This document shows, one piece after another, positions 1-7,971 of a stretch of DNA of 64,000 nt. Within the stretch, counting starts at the first letter, position 1; every line of letters starts with the position of its first letter. Position numbers and translations under genes: made by a program. Under the pieces are notes generated by a model. The model was not told the origin of the DNA and ran no database searches. It worked only from the letters and a program-made list of their open reading frames with translations. Source of the stretch: Pseudoalteromonas sp. UG3-2 (GTDB lineage Bacteria; Pseudomonadota; Gammaproteobacteria; Enterobacterales; Alteromonadaceae); NCBI RefSeq assembly GCF_037120705.1, contig NZ_JAWLJU010000002.1:310001-374000 (forward strand). The letters run 5' to 3'.

Positions 1-160
1 AACGTTAATCGATGCCGATATGGTGGTGGATTTTCAGCAGGAAACAACGCCAGATGATGTGGTTACCGTCATCGCTACTCGGCCACTAACCAACGACGAG
101 CAATGGCAAAAGCTCGAGCCCGGTGAATTTGCTTTGTTTAAACTAGGTGAAAAAGTATAA
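1..160 (+). CDS. yafJ: Class II glutamine amidotransferase, YafJ family (3' end only)
   Basis: Only the last 52 codons are in the window; the reading frame begins at base 2 and ends at TAA 158-160. The visible tail contains VVTVIATRPLT and a terminal EPGEFALFKLGEKV, which lines up with the C-terminus of E. coli YafJ (VVTVIATQPLT, MPGEWRLFCLGERV, from memory). YafJ-type proteins carry an N-terminal-nucleophile glutaminase domain whose acceptor substrate is unknown. The catalytic N-terminal Cys lies outside the window, so activity cannot be judged. The gene converges on the DUF3108 gene, with a 12-bp inverted repeat between them. Confidence 0.85.
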   Translation, partial: TLIDADMVVDFQQETTPDDVVTVIATRPLTNDEQWQKLEPGEFALFKLGEKV

Positions 161-169
161 CGTTATTAC

Positions 170-207
170 CATGACAAGGTTGCTTAGCCAATCATAACCT
201 TGTCATG
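170..207. terminator. 12-bp inverted repeat between convergent genes
   Basis: CATGACAAGGTT (170-181) is the exact reverse complement of AACCTTGTCATG (196-207), with a 14-nt loop. It lies between two convergent stop codons, as expected for a shared transcription end, but there is no clear U-tract on either side, so intrinsic termination is uncertain. Confidence 0.5.
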
Positions 208-212
208 AACTG

Positions 213-989
213 TTACTTAGCTGTGGTTTTGCTATCTGGTTGATAGTGTTTTAATTCTATTTGAAACTGTTCCATACCATCTTTGCCCTTAAACATTTTT
301 ACCAGCATGTGGTTATATTCAGGAGCAAACCAAGCAATGGCTTGGCGGTCACTATCATCGTAAAGACGTTTTACTTTGATGGTGTTGATATTGCCAAAAG
401 GCAGCGTGATCATCTCTTCACCAACCACGGCAAAGTCATAACTGCGTTGGTTGCCTTTTTTATCAATAATGGGGTAGCTAAACTTCCGCTTGCCAGCCAT
501 TAAGTCATGTCTTAACTGCACCTGATAGCTTAAATGATCTTGTTGCTGAGCTAACCACTTTACATCTAAAGGGTACTTTTGTTGGTTGGAATGTATGGTT
601 TTATCTTCGCGATTAAACTTAACGCGATAATCCCTGTCTGGACCTGTGCCCTCACGTTTCATACTGTAGTGGAGCGGTTGTACTTGGTCATTGTGCACTT
701 CAAAAAGTGACTCTTCGGTGCGAACGTCGGAGAAAATCATCCACTCAATGTCACTTTTATAGCGAACGGTGTAAGTGTTTTCAGCGACTTTACTCAGCTG
801 TCGAGTGGCTTCGCCATGGACTTCGCCTTTACGTGAGACTTGATATTCAGCGTAATACTCGCTTAAAGGAGTCGCGATTGCTGAGCAGGAAAGGAGAGCG
901 CTAATACCAACTAGCACAGCGCTCATTTTTTTATAGTTCTGGGTACGGCGCGCCTTCAAGTGGTAAGGTTTTGTTATCAAAAACAGCAT
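213..989 (-). CDS. Periplasmic/exported DUF3108 protein
   Basis: 258 residues if started at ATG 989. It matches the DUF3108 family by its overall pattern (EYYAEYQVSRKGEVHG near the mature N-terminus, TEESLFEV, LPFGNINTIKVKRLYDD), a beta-rich exported domain of unknown function often found beside purMN in marine gammaproteobacteria. A signal peptide is visible: basic KARRTQNYKK, then hydrophobic MSAVLVGISALLSCSAIA. The start is ambiguous. ATG 926 would avoid overlapping purN but leaves no positive n-region and no ribosome site; ATG 989 has GGAAG about 6 nt upstream and overlaps the purN 3' end by 59 bp. I prefer 989. It is the last gene of a purM-purN-DUF3108 operon, which links its expression, not necessarily its role, to purine synthesis. 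Confidence 0.8.
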   Translation of the reverse strand: MLFLITKPYHLKARRTQNYKKMSAVLVGISALLSCSAIATPLSEYYAEYQVSRKGEVHGEATRQLSKVAENTYTVRYKSDIEWMIFSDVRTEESLFEVHNDQVQPLHYSMKREGTGPDRDYRVKFNREDKTIHSNQQKYPLDVKWLAQQQDHLSYQVQLRHDLMAGKRKFSYPIIDKKGNQRSYDFAVVGEEMITLPFGNINTIKVKRLYDDSDRQAIAWFAPEYNHMLVKMFKGKDGMEQFQIELKHYQPDSKTTAK

Positions 990-1581
990 AATCTGCTTCC
1001 ATTTTTAGTCTTTGTTCACTGAACCATTTGACCACCAAAGGATAGAGTTTGTGTTCTTGCATATGCACACGTTTTGCTAGCGACTCTGCCGTATCGTCAG
1101 GGAGGATTGGTACTCTGGCTTGGCATACCACAGGACCGCCATCTAACTCCTCTGTAACAAAGTGAACGCTAACACCATGTTCGGCATCGTTGGCATCGAT
1201 GGCTCTTTGGTGGGTGTTCAGCCCTTGATACTTAGGCAACAAAGAAGGGTGAATGTTCAACATTTTTCCCTTAAATTTTTGCACTAAGCTAGGAGTTAGA
1301 ATACGCATAAATCCAGCTAATACAACTAAATCCGGCGTAAAGTCTGAGATCAGTTGACCAAGCGCAACATCGTACTCTTCTCGACTTGCAAACTGCTTAT
1401 GGTCGAGCACTTGGGTTGCTATCCCCGCATGTTTTGCTCGAGTTAAGCCATAGGCATCCGCTTTATTACTGATCACCGCAGCCACTTCGGCATTGATGTA
1501 ACCCGACTGGCAAGCGTCCATAATTGCTTGCAGGTTAGAGCCGCTGCCAGAGATCAGTACCACTAGGCGAGTTGGTGCCAT
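931..1581 (-). CDS. purN: Phosphoribosylglycinamide formyltransferase (GART)
   Basis: 216 residues. PurN transfers a formyl group from 10-formyltetrahydrofolate to glycinamide ribonucleotide, the third step of IMP synthesis, in the cytosol. The phosphate-binding GSGSNLQ loop is at residues 12-18. The catalytic triad known from E. coli (N106, H108, D144) is present as N109, H111 (NIHPSLLP) and D147 (EELDGGP). Length is normal for the family. Its ATG overlaps the purM stop by one base, so the two are translationally coupled as in enterobacteria. Its own 3' end may overlap the start of the DUF3108 gene. Confidence 0.98.
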   Translation of the reverse strand: MAPTRLVVLISGSGSNLQAIMDACQSGYINAEVAAVISNKADAYGLTRAKHAGIATQVLDHKQFASREEYDVALGQLISDFTPDLVVLAGFMRILTPSLVQKFKGKMLNIHPSLLPKYQGLNTHQRAIDANDAEHGVSVHFVTEELDGGPVVCQARVPILPDDTAESLAKRVHMQEHKLYPLVVKWFSEQRLKMEADYAVFDNKTLPLEGAPYPEL

Positions 1582-2633
1582 TACTTGGCACCACCTACGA
1601 TCTCTACTTGCTCTTCACCACTGACGGCAGCTTGAATTTCACCAATGTGCCACGCATTTTCGCCTTGCGCTTGGAGAATTTCTAAGCTTTTCTCAAGCTT
1701 ATCTGCAGGTACCACCAACACCATACCAACACCACAGTTAAAGGTGCGATACATTTCATGGGTAGCAATGTTGCCGTTTTCTTGTAGCCAGTTGAAAATG
1801 GCTGGCCATTGCCAGCTGTCGCCTTTAATAACGGCTTTGGCTGACTCTGGTAATACGCGCGGAATGTTTTCCCAAAAGCCACCACCGGTGATGTGCGACA
1901 GGGCGTGTACATCCACTTCTTTTAATAACGCTAAAATTTGTTTTACGTAAATGCGGGTTGGCTCAAGTAAATGCTCGCCAAGGGTTTTACCTTCAAATTG
2001 TGCATTGGTATCAGCACCAGACACCTCAAGCACTTTACGGATCAATGAATAGCCATTTGAGTGCGGGCCGCTAGAGCCAAGCGCGATAAGTTGATCGCCT
2101 GTCGCAACTTTACTGCCATCAATGATTTTTGACTTTTCTACTACGCCAGTGCAAAAACCAGCCATGTCATAGTCATCGCCTTCATACATGCCAGGCATTT
2201 CTGCTGTTTCACCACCGATAAGTGCACAGCCAGACAGTTCACAGCCTTTACCAATACCCGTTACAACATCTGCAGCAACATCTACATCAAGCTTGCCTGT
2301 GGCGTAGTAATCAAGGAAAAATAGGGGTTCAGCACCTTGCACGATAAGATCGTTAACACACATGGCAACGAGGTCGATACCGACGGTATCGTGTTTTTTC
2401 AAATCGATTGCCAAACGCAGCTTGGTCCCCACGCCATCAGTGCCGGCAACCAAAACAGGCTCTTTATATCCAGTTGGAAGTTCACATAGGGCACCAAAAC
2501 CACCGATGCCACCCATTACTTCTGGACGACGAGTTTTCTTTACTACGCCTTTAATTCTGTCGACAAGTGCGTTGCCCGCATCAATATCAACGCCAGCGTC
2601 TTTATAACTAAGAGACTGTTTTTGTTCGCTCAC
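1581..2633 (-). CDS. purM: Phosphoribosylformylglycinamidine cyclo-ligase (AIR synthetase)
   Basis: 350 residues, close to the 345 of E. coli PurM. It performs the ATP-dependent ring closure of FGAM to aminoimidazole ribonucleotide. The N-terminal [15 protein letters not shown], the [13 protein letters not shown] segment (about 63-75), [11 protein letters not shown] (about 140-150), [12 protein letters not shown] and [13 protein letters not shown] are the conserved PurM blocks. The start is a GTG at 2631-2633 with GAGGA about 7 nt upstream. It is the first gene of purM-purN-DUF3108. I looked in the 292-bp upstream region for a PurR operator resembling the E. coli consensus and did not find a convincing one. 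Confidence 0.98.
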   Translation of the reverse strand: MSEQKQSLSYKDAGVDIDAGNALVDRIKGVVKKTRRPEVMGGIGGFGALCELPTGYKEPVLVAGTDGVGTKLRLAIDLKKHDTVGIDLVAMCVNDLIVQGAEPLFFLDYYATGKLDVDVAADVVTGIGKGCELSGCALIGGETAEMPGMYEGDDYDMAGFCTGVVEKSKIIDGSKVATGDQLIALGSSGPHSNGYSLIRKVLEVSGADTNAQFEGKTLGEHLLEPTRIYVKQILALLKEVDVHALSHITGGGFWENIPRVLPESAKAVIKGDSWQWPAIFNWLQENGNIATHEMYRTFNCGVGMVLVVPADKLEKSLEILQAQGENAWHIGEIQAAVSGEEQVEIVGGAK

Positions 2634-2855
2634 AGGTTTTCCTCTAAAAGTTGCTAGATAGATTTGCTTAGAAACGCCGATATTTTACAACAATTGCTCC
2701 CTAGCGGCTAGCGACTTTACAACAAAGAGCTGGGTTATTGGTCATTAGTCCTCGATTTTACTGTCAAGATAAGTTAAGCGGCAGTGTATACATTACCGTG
2801 GGCGCTGTTGAGGTAGATCAAAGTCGTCGCCGCAGTTAGGCGTAGTATGAATTTG

Positions 2856-2887
2856 CGACCTGACCAAGCGCTGTTTAGGTTAGGTCG
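2856..2887 (+). promoter_or_regulatory. Possible leader hairpin upstream of the DUF465 gene
   Basis: CGACCTGAC (2856-2864) pairs with GTTAGGTCG (2879-2887), nine pairs including one G-U, with a 14-nt loop. It ends 38 nt before the start codon at 2926 and has no U-tract. The rest of the purM/DUF465 intergenic space (2634-2855) shows no recognisable element. Significance is unproven. Confidence 0.2.
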
Positions 2888-2925
2888 ATTTGCTATCACT
2901 TAACTCGACTTGATGGACGAATAAA

Positions 2926-3168
2926 ATGAACATTGAACGCCATAGCCTAGCTAAAGAACTGCCAGAATTTAAAAATCAAATTCATGAACTGAAAATGTCA
3001 GATAACCACTTTTCAAAGTTGTTTAAAGATTACCACGATATTGATAATGCCGTTATTCGCATTGAAGATGGGGTGGAACACGCTTCAGATGAACACCTAG
3101 AGTCATTGAAAAAACAACGTTTGTGGTTGAAAGATCAGTTATATAGCCTGCTAAAAGCAGCAAAGTAA
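2926..3168 (+). CDS. YdcH-like DUF465 family small protein
   Basis: 80 residues, almost entirely helical. It fits the DUF465/YdcH family: an N-terminal helix with a PEF motif (LAKELPEFKNQI), then the paired signature HFSKLFKDYHDIDNAV and a C-terminal LKKQRLWLKDQLYSLL helix. Members are short helical-hairpin or coiled-coil proteins; the E. coli paralogue is of unknown function, so no role is assigned. The gene is monocistronic between purM (divergent) and the GGDEF-EAL gene, and its own leader contains a small inverted repeat. Confidence 0.85.
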   Translation: MNIERHSLAKELPEFKNQIHELKMSDNHFSKLFKDYHDIDNAVIRIEDGVEHASDEHLESLKKQRLWLKDQLYSLLKAAK

Positions 3169-3304
3169 AACTGAGTGGCAAGGGGCTTAGTTGCTAAGCT
3201 CCTAGCTTAGGAATATTCCGGAAGCTGCTCTGGTTCTACTTTAACGTACAGAGACTCATATTTTTAACTATACTCAAAGCATCATTCACCTTTACAGTAC
3301 CGCT

Positions 3305-4909
3305 TTGATCGCATTATTACTTGTCATAGCGGGTTGCGTCATCATGCTTCTCGCTTTTAAACCCGCAGCGCATATTTGCCGCTTAACAGCCTCAGCTGGG
3401 TGGCGATTGTTGCTGGTATTAATGACGCTGTTTGTCATCGGCTACGCCAGTTTTGCGCTGTTGTTGTACCAAAGCGGCGCGGCAAGCGTTGCCGAGCAGG
3501 GTTTAAGTCTGATTTTATTCCTCGGCTCCATTTTTGTTTACGTTGTTAATCAGCTGAGTTTAACCAGCCTCTATGAGCTTAACGAATCGGTCACCTTAGC
3601 CAAGTACAATGCCGAACATGACTTTTTAACCGACCTGGAAAACCGCCAGCGCTGTATTTTGGCAATTAACGAACATATTCGCCAGCAGCATGACTTTAGT
3701 ATATTACTGGTGGACCTCAATAACTTTAAGCAGATAAACGACACCAAAGGGCACTTTTTTGGTGATAAATTATTGATTTCACTTGCTGAGCGCATGACTG
3801 CGGCGCTATTACCAGGCAATCAACTGTATCGCATTGGTGGTGACGAGTTTATCATTGTATTACAAGCCCCAGACGTTAATGGCATTTATGCGCAAAATAA
3901 TGCCCTGCTCAGTGAGCTGCACAGCGGCATAGACGTAGAGGGCGTAACATTGGATATCACCTATAGCGCCGGCGCCAGTTTGTGTTTACAACAGCAGCAA
4001 CAAGATGTCTTTGAGCTGTTAAAACAAGCCGACATAGCCATGTACTCAGCCAAACACAGTGCCCAGAGTATTGTGATCTTTGATGAAGAGCTACACGAGG
4101 GCATGGAAGCCGAGTTTCAGCTACTGGCGGATCTGAAAGTAGCCCTGTCAAGGTGCGAGCTTACCTTGCATTATCAACCCATTATAGCCAGCCAAAGTGG
4201 CGATATTTATGGTGTTGAAGCCTTACTTCGTTGGCCACAAAGCGACGGCAGTATGCTGTTGCCTGAGCAGTTTATCGCCGTGGCCGAGAAAAATAACTTA
4301 ACTCGGCAGTTAAGTGCCTGGGTGATTAACCGCGTATTTCAAGACTTAGCAATTTTACTGGAATGCGTACCGAGCCTTAGCTTGCACGTGAATTTATCGA
4401 GCCAAGGCATTGCTGAGCAAAACCTAATTAATATGTTGGCGATGCAACTTGATAATCATCAGGTGGATGCCAATTGCATTGTTTTCGAACTCACAGAAAG
4501 TACCGTGATGGAAGAGGCACACAAAGCCCGCAGCTTAATAGAAACGCTCATTGATATGGGCTTTAGGGTGAGCATTGATGACTTTGGTACCGGCTTTTCC
4601 TCTTTTTCTATTTTAAAAGCATTGCCCATTTCGCAAATAAAAATTGATGGCTCTTTTGTGCGTCTGAGCCATCAAAGCGAAAAAGATCAGGCAATCGTAG
4701 AAACCAGCATGTTTTTGGCGAAAAAACTCGGTTGCAGTATCGTGGCTGTCGGGGTAGAAAGCGACGCTTGCTTGCGCTACCTAAACCAACTTGATTGCCC
4801 CTTGGTACAGGGCTTTCACATTTGCGAGCCACTCAGCTTATCGGAAACGGTGCAGTGGATGAACTCGCAAAAAATGGTCAAAGGGGCGATGAAGCGCCTC
4901 GATGGTTAA
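3305..4909 (+). CDS. Membrane GGDEF-EAL protein (cyclic-di-GMP turnover)
   Basis: 534 residues from a TTG at 3305. About 85 N-terminal residues form three hydrophobic segments (roughly 1-18, 30-52, 60-82), followed by a GGDEF domain (about 100-265) and an EAL domain (about 275-525). The GGDEF motif is intact (RIGGDEFIIVL), but the RxxD inhibitory site that usually precedes it is missing (LPGN in its place). EAL catalytic motifs are present: EALLRW, NLSSQ, ELTES, DDFGTG, IKIDGSF, with VGVES where AEGVE is usual. Both cyclase and phosphodiesterase activity look chemically possible. The start is doubtful: no ribosome site precedes the TTG, and the open frame extends upstream to 3245 with more plausible membrane sequence (IIHLYSTALIALLLVIAG). 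The stop overlaps the convergent LysR gene by 4 bp. Confidence 0.9.
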   Translation: MIALLLVIAGCVIMLLAFKPAAHICRLTASAGWRLLLVLMTLFVIGYASFALLLYQSGAASVAEQGLSLILFLGSIFVYVVNQLSLTSLYELNESVTLAKYNAEHDFLTDLENRQRCILAINEHIRQQHDFSILLVDLNNFKQINDTKGHFFGDKLLISLAERMTAALLPGNQLYRIGGDEFIIVLQAPDVNGIYAQNNALLSELHSGIDVEGVTLDITYSAGASLCLQQQQQDVFELLKQADIAMYSAKHSAQSIVIFDEELHEGMEAEFQLLADLKVALSRCELTLHYQPIIASQSGDIYGVEALLRWPQSDGSMLLPEQFIAVAEKNNLTRQLSAWVINRVFQDLAILLECVPSLSLHVNLSSQGIAEQNLINMLAMQLDNHQVDANCIVFELTESTVMEEAHKARSLIETLIDMGFRVSIDDFGTGFSSFSILKALPISQIKIDGSFVRLSHQSEKDQAIVETSMFLAKKLGCSIVAVGVESDACLRYLNQLDCPLVQGFHICEPLSLSETVQWMNSQKMVKGAMKRLDG

Positions 4910-5877
4910 AAAGTTAACCGCGGCTTCGGTGGTTGAAAACCATACATGGATTCAAACCCCGGTATTTGGGTTTCCCAAATTGGGGTTCCTTCGCCAATGT
5001 AATCACGAAAGGCATCGAGGAACAAACGCGTTCTTACCGGCAAGTCTCGGTGGGGATAAAGTGCGTACATGGCAGCGTAATCGACTAACTTAACATCCGT
5101 CAGTAGGGGCTGGAGTAACCCCTGCTGAATTTCTTTGCCGACCAGAAAAGCCGGTACCACAATATAACAGGTACCAGATAACACGCTTTCTAATAAACTG
5201 TCGCCATCATTGGTGCGGAAAATGCTTTTTACGGCCACTTGCTGCTCAACATCGTGCTCATCGAGGTAGTTAATATTAGTAAAGCGTAATGCATCACTGG
5301 CGTAGGTCGCCGCAGGAAGCTGACTGAGCTCCTCGATGGTGGTAGGGGTACCATGGTTTTGTAAAAAGCTAGGGCTGGCTAAGATCAACAAGCGGTTGCG
5401 TGCTATCTTGCGGGCTATAAGCGATGAATCTTTTGGCTCACCAACGCGAAAGGCCAGATCGAACCCTTCACTAATGACATCCACTAAGCGGTCTTCAAGT
5501 CTCAGTTCCACTTCGACATGGGGAAAGCGTTTTTGAAACGCGTTGAGCACCGGTTGTACATAGCGGCGACCCACCACAGTGGAGCTGGCTATTTTCAGCA
5601 GGCCTTTGGGCTCGGTGTGGTAGTTTTGCGCAATACGTTGGGTATCATTTAACAGCAGCCGTAATTCTTGTGCCTTTTTTACCATTTCAGCACCGGCTGA
5701 AGTCAATGAAAAGGAGCGGGTAGTGCGGTTCATTAAACGTACCCCCAACTCATCTTCGAGCTTGGTCATTTGCTTGGAAATCACCGAGCGATCAATATTA
5801 CGAAGCTGCGCCGCACTGGCAAATGAGCCACGCTCGACGACGTCCAAAAATATTAATAAACGGCTGCTAATGTCCAT
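4906..5877 (-). CDS. LysR-family transcriptional regulator
   Basis: 323 residues. The N-terminal winged helix-turn-helix is clear (residues 1-60: FLDVVERGSFASAAQ, DRSVISKQMTKLEDELG, LMNRTTRSFSLTSAG). The rest is the periplasmic-binding-like effector domain (about 90-300). It is closest in pattern to the CrgA/AaeR-like group whose members end shortly after the effector domain. It is divergently transcribed from an MDR-type oxidoreductase at 6046, the usual arrangement for a LysR regulator and its target. The 168-bp gap contains CTAAAC repeats and two perfect dyads, which are described separately. The effector molecule is unknown. Confidence 0.95.
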   Translation of the reverse strand: MDISSRLLIFLDVVERGSFASAAQLRNIDRSVISKQMTKLEDELGVRLMNRTTRSFSLTSAGAEMVKKAQELRLLLNDTQRIAQNYHTEPKGLLKIASSTVVGRRYVQPVLNAFQKRFPHVEVELRLEDRLVDVISEGFDLAFRVGEPKDSSLIARKIARNRLLILASPSFLQNHGTPTTIEELSQLPAATYASDALRFTNINYLDEHDVEQQVAVKSIFRTNDGDSLLESVLSGTCYIVVPAFLVGKEIQQGLLQPLLTDVKLVDYAAMYALYPHRDLPVRTRLFLDAFRDYIGEGTPIWETQIPGFESMYGFQPPKPRLTF

Positions 5878-5884
5878 AAAATGT

Positions 5885-6005
5885 CTAAACTGTACTAAAC
5901 TGATGCCATTGTGACACTAAACAAATGAGATTGCGAGGGTGATATTTGCATTAATGCTGTTGTCGCAATATGCTAACGGTGGTTTAATAAATTACATCAG
6001 TTTAG
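5885..6005. promoter_or_regulatory. Candidate LysR binding region (direct and inverted CTAAAC repeats)
   Basis: CTAAACTGATG at 5895-5905 is exactly reverse-complemented by CATCAGTTTAG at 5995-6005. CTAAAC also occurs in direct orientation at 5885 and 5917. A second dyad, ATTGCGA 5930-5936 with TCGCAAT 5963-5969, lies inside. The whole set is between the divergent LysR and oxidoreductase genes, where such a regulator would bind. Confidence 0.45.
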
Positions 6006-6045
6006 AGCTGGTGAACAAATTTTACAGTGAAATAAAAGGCAAAAC

Positions 6046-7023
6046 ATGAAAGCAGTGCAGTTCAATCGCAGCAATGGTATTTCGTTTCAGCAAGCTGAAA
6101 TCGCCTCGCCTCAGCTTAATGACGATCATGTTTTAGTGAAAGTTGAGCAAGTAGGTCTCAGCTTCATTGATGCCAAAATTGCCAACAACCATGATATCGC
6201 TTTGGCCGATAAGGTGTTTGGTGTCGACGCCGTCGGTCGGGTGGAAAAGTCTTGTAAAACAGGGTTTCCTGAGCGTAGCTCTCGGGTGTTTTGGCATGGT
6301 GATATCACCTCTGCTGGTGTTATGAGCGAATACGTGTCAGTACCAAGTCATGCGCTTACGGTGCTGCCGCCAAAGGTCGACACCGCCATGGCAGCAGCGA
6401 CCTTAGCGCCGGCTATGTCTGCCTTCATTGCCTTATTCAAGTTACAACTGAATAGCGGTGATACCATCATGGTGGAGTCAGCGCATCTGCCTGTTGGGCA
6501 AATGGCACTGCAATTTGCAAAGCAACAAGGCATTACCGTGGTTGCCAGCACCACTCCGGAGCAACAGAAATTAGTGCGCTCACTCGGAGCTGACGCGGTA
6601 TACACCGCTACTGAGTTCAGCGGTTTGGCCGACTTTTTATCGCAACAGCTGGGTATTCGGGAGCTGGATGGCGTTATCGATTTAACTGCTCAGCATACCG
6701 AGGCACTGATCAACCAGCTCGTTTTTTGCGGCCGAGTCAGCTGTGTCGGTGGCCTGCCAAGTATTCAACAAACCACGTTAATGGCCAAGGCCCCGAACAT
6801 CGGCATTGTCTCGCTCTGTGGCAGTTGGCTTTCCAATAGTATTTGTGCCCAGCAACGCATGGCATTTGTTGGCGATGCCTTAGCTGAGAAGCTATCGCAG
6901 GGCGAGATCACCTTACCTAACCACAGTAAAATTCAACCCAACCATACGGAACTGGTAACGGCCTTAGCGCAGCTTGCTCAGCCTGACAACGATCGTTTCT
7001 TTTCCGTATCACTCAATTTCTAG
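6046..7023 (+). CDS. Zinc-independent MDR-family alcohol dehydrogenase / quinone reductase-like protein
   Basis: 325 residues. The medium-chain dehydrogenase fold is recognisable: an N-terminal GroES-like part (DDHVLVKVEQVGLSFIDAK), then a Rossmann half with VESAHLPVGQMALQFAKQQGI and a following STTPEQQKLVRSLGADAVY pattern typical of the NADPH:quinone reductase branch. The catalytic-zinc Cys/His set of true alcohol dehydrogenases is absent. The nucleotide-binding glycine loop is unusual (AHLPVGQMA rather than GxGxVG), so cofactor binding may be altered. It is divergent from a LysR gene and probably its target. The substrate is unknown; candidates are quinones or reactive enals, as for other members of the family. 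Confidence 0.85.
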   Translation: MKAVQFNRSNGISFQQAEIASPQLNDDHVLVKVEQVGLSFIDAKIANNHDIALADKVFGVDAVGRVEKSCKTGFPERSSRVFWHGDITSAGVMSEYVSVPSHALTVLPPKVDTAMAAATLAPAMSAFIALFKLQLNSGDTIMVESAHLPVGQMALQFAKQQGITVVASTTPEQQKLVRSLGADAVYTATEFSGLADFLSQQLGIRELDGVIDLTAQHTEALINQLVFCGRVSCVGGLPSIQQTTLMAKAPNIGIVSLCGSWLSNSICAQQRMAFVGDALAEKLSQGEITLPNHSKIQPNHTELVTALAQLAQPDNDRFFSVSLNF

Positions 7024-7130
7024 CTACATTCCCGGCCCAACCATAGAATCCCCAACAATCTTGGCATTTAGGCGCTTTCAAGCGATATAAATTGAAACAC
7101 TTTTTGACACTTTCTAATTGCTAAAGCGCC

Positions 7131-7222
7131 TATAATGGCGGCGTTTATTCATGGGTAGTTAAAGCACTATCCAGCAGAATCAACGGCATCATTACCTGAA
7201 TACACAGTAATGGTGTGTTTTT
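7131..7222 (+). ncRNA. Possible small RNA or structured mlaC leader
   Basis: A perfect TATAAT hexamer sits at 7131-7136. Downstream are two potential hairpins: GGGTAGT 7153-7159 with ACTATCC 7166-7172 (one G-U), and ATTAC 7191-7195 with GTAAT 7207-7211, followed by a run of U-rich sequence at 7217-7222. This could be a short independent transcript or simply a long leader of the MlaC gene at 7309. A TTGACA at 7104 is 21 nt from the -10, too far for a normal promoter, so the -35 is unclear. Confidence 0.2.
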
Positions 7223-7308
7223 GGCACCAATATGTTTCTAATTGATATGTTTATTTGCACGGGTCAAATTGGATAGACTTGTGTCTAAGGTTTAATAAGG
7301 ATTAAACG

Positions 7309-7896
7309 ATGAAAAAGTTACTTGTTATTTTCAGTTTTTTGCTTTTTTCGGGCTTAGCCGTAGCGCAACAGACGCCTTATGCATTGATTAACCAAGTGGG
7401 TGAGCAACTATTTGCTGATATCAAAACGGTCAATAGCCAAGGCAAAGCAACTGAATCACAAATGAAAGGGATCGTGCGCAGTCGTTTGATGCCGCATATT
7501 GACGTTAAGTTTGTGTCTTTCAAATTACTGGGTAAACACATTAAAGGTTTAAAGCGCAGTGAAGCTGTGGATTTTATCAGTGCCGTAGATGAGTATCTGG
7601 TGTCTACCTATGCCAACGCCCTATTGCAGTACAAGGGGCAAGAAGTGTTGTTTGAAGAACTTCCGCTGTCTTCTGATTCCGACTTTGCCACTGTTAAAGT
7701 GTTGATAAAAGAGCCGTCAGGCCCTGACATCGACATGCATTTTAAGTTTAGGCAGAGCAAAAATGGTGATTGGAAAGTCTACGATATGGTTGCTGAGGGC
7801 ATTTCATTACTCAGTGCCAAGCAAAAAGAAATCACCATGCGAATTTCTGAAGTAGGTCTTGCTAAGGTAACTCAAGAGTTAAAAAGCAAAGCCTAA
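7309..7896 (+). CDS. MlaC/Ttg2D-family phospholipid-binding protein (orphan)
   Basis: 195 residues with a clear signal peptide (MKKLLVIFSFLLFSGLAVAQ). The mature part follows the MlaC pattern: YALINQVGEQLFADI, the central MPHIDVKFVSFKLLGKH stretch where canonical MlaC has a DFxxMARxVLG-like motif, and a C-terminal WKVYDMVAEGISLL. MlaC shuttles phospholipids across the periplasm between the outer-membrane MlaA-porin complex and the inner-membrane MlaFEDB transporter. Here no mlaF, mlaE, mlaD or mlaB gene is adjacent; the gene stands alone with a good ribosome site (AAGGA, 8 nt) and a strong terminator. It may therefore be a second copy or the only copy displaced from the operon; this window cannot tell. 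Confidence 0.85.
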   Translation: MKKLLVIFSFLLFSGLAVAQQTPYALINQVGEQLFADIKTVNSQGKATESQMKGIVRSRLMPHIDVKFVSFKLLGKHIKGLKRSEAVDFISAVDEYLVSTYANALLQYKGQEVLFEELPLSSDSDFATVKVLIKEPSGPDIDMHFKFRQSKNGDWKVYDMVAEGISLLSAKQKEITMRISEVGLAKVTQELKSKA

Positions 7897-7931
7897 TTGA
7901 CAAATTTACTTCCCCCGACTTTGAAGTAACC

Positions 7932-7966
7932 AAAAGAGCACATCATTATTGAGTGCTCTTTTTTTT
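7932..7966. terminator. Bidirectional intrinsic terminator
   Basis: AAAAGAGCAC (7932-7941) pairs with GTGCTCTTTT (7953-7962), followed by a run of T on the + strand and preceded by A residues that give a short U-run on the other strand. It ends the MlaC gene and can serve the convergent dehydrogenase gene. Confidence 0.85.
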
Positions 7967-7971
7967 GCTAT

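Noticed and set aside
2634..2925. PurR operator in front of purM
   Set aside because: The best stretch (TTTGCTTAGAAACG) is not a palindrome and misses the central CG step of the consensus.
7104..7136. TTGACA and TATAAT as one promoter
   Set aside because: Both hexamers are perfect but are separated by 21 bp, too long for sigma-70; only the -10 is kept as possible.
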